From NCBI GenBank assembly GCA_021787495.1, contig JAJYLX010000002.1, forward strand, positions 53,455 through 117,454: a stretch of DNA of 64,000 nt. Direction: 5' to 3'. The notes beneath the pieces are model-generated. The model saw only the letters and a program-made list of their open reading frames with translations. It had not been told where the DNA came from and did no database searches. Origin of the DNA: Microcaldota archaeon (GTDB lineage: Archaea > Micrarchaeota > Micrarchaeia > Micrarchaeales > Micrarchaeaceae). The position numbers and the translations under genes are program-made. This document shows, piece by piece, positions 63,886 to 64,000 of this stretch (within the stretch, counting starts at the first letter, position 1; the number at the start of each line of letters is the position of its first letter).

Positions 63886-64000
63886 TCACTTGACACCCAG
63901 CCTGTTCTCGATAAAGAGGCCGTCCATGAACATGTAGCGCGTCTTCGTCGCCTTCATGGTCTGTATGGCGTCCTCAGGGGTCATCACTATCGGCTGACCG
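63886..64000 (-). CDS. Carbamoyltransferase (NodU/CmcH-like), C-terminal end
   Basis: The last 37 codons are visible: GQPIVMTPEDAIQTMKATKT and YMFMDGLFIENRLGVK. The PIV.TPEDAI..M..T....Y...G.F.. pattern is the end of NodU-type carbamoyltransferases, which carbamoylate sugars. The bulk of the gene lies beyond the window. Confidence 0.65.
   Translation of the reverse strand, partial: GQPIVMTPEDAIQTMKATKTRYMFMDGLFIENRLGVK

Overview
The window is archaeal chromosomal DNA. It carries archaeal/eukaryal-type ribosomal proteins (eS19, eL39, eL31, eL20/LX, eS26, eL18, eL30, eS28, eL24), RNA polymerase subunits D, N and K, eIF1, eIF6, prefoldin alpha, deoxyhypusine synthase, KEOPS subunits, topoisomerase VI A, EF-2 and TATA-type promoters. 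Two tRNA genes carry short introns at non-canonical positions (D-loop and T-loop), each with an excellent bulge-helix-bulge motif. Together with the very compact gene packing this suggests a DPANN archaeon, most likely a GC-rich member of the Micrarchaeota (ARMAN-like). That assignment is an inference; there is no rRNA in the window.

Layout. 1-3.4 kb: YunG-like gene end, TRAM protein, KEOPS Kae1/Bud32, eIF1 and uL29 on the minus strand. 3.5-7.3 kb: the classical archaeal cluster eS19-PDCD5-eL39-eL31-eIF6-eL20-prefoldin alpha-FtsY. 7.3-8.7 kb: a tandem 33-residue-repeat protein gene bracketed by a partial duplication of the 3' end of ftsY, so this block looks inserted. 8.7-11.2 kb: a type IV pilus/archaellum-type secretion ATPase and Top6A. 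11.24-16.57 kb: a 5.25-kb integrated element in tRNA-Leu(UAG), bounded by a 27-bp att repeat. Its integrase is split in the SSV fashion: the first 28 codons lie at the right end and the remaining 288 at the left end, in the same frame through the att core. The element also carries a RelE-like toxin-antitoxin pair, a repeat-rich non-coding region with a GC-rich hairpin segment, a surface beta-helix protein, a dienelactone hydrolase and a polytopic membrane protein.

16.6-26 kb: zinc-ribbon membrane protein, eS26, a SecB-like protein, a DUF4143-type AAA ATPase under palindromic operators, a catabolic operon (class III aminotransferase, histidine-phosphatase, ADP-forming acyl-CoA synthetase alpha and beta), a tail-anchored winged-helix protein and a beta-CASP RNase. 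25.9-29 kb: a minus-strand operon rpoD-tRNA-Leu(GAG)-eL18-uL13-uS9-rpoN-tRNA-Pro(GGG)-uS2 with two tRNAs embedded among translation genes. 29-43 kb: unknown genes, a HAD pseudogene, RNA cyclic phosphodiesterase, a glycan/cell-surface block (flippase, two GT2 enzymes, a GT-C-like membrane protein), an XPF-type nuclease, KEOPS Cgi121, an SGNH hydrolase, a P5C-type aldehyde dehydrogenase, a frameshifted secreted protein gene, a PAC2-family protein and tRNA-Leu(UAA).

43-55 kb: geranylgeranyl reductase, RpoK, metallophosphoesterase, site-2 protease, SMC, signal peptidase, then eL30-uS12-uS7-EF-2. 54.9-55.6 kb is an AT-rich gene-poor interval with strong hairpins that probably includes a long structured leader for the eL8/L7Ae gene. 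55.6-64 kb: eL8-eS28-eL24, FtsZ, deoxyhypusine synthase, ProRS, a signal-peptide surface protein with a GT2, a Fic pseudogene, a GT-C membrane protein and the end of a carbamoyltransferase.

The genes describe a cell with a complete information-processing core, amino-acid degradation coupled to substrate-level ATP synthesis (aminotransferase, P5C-type dehydrogenase, ADP-forming acyl-CoA synthetase), saturated isoprenoid lipids and surface glycosylation. Most promising for follow-up: the split-integrase element with its iteron-like region, the BHB introns, the ftsY-tail duplication around the repeat protein, and the l7ae leader.
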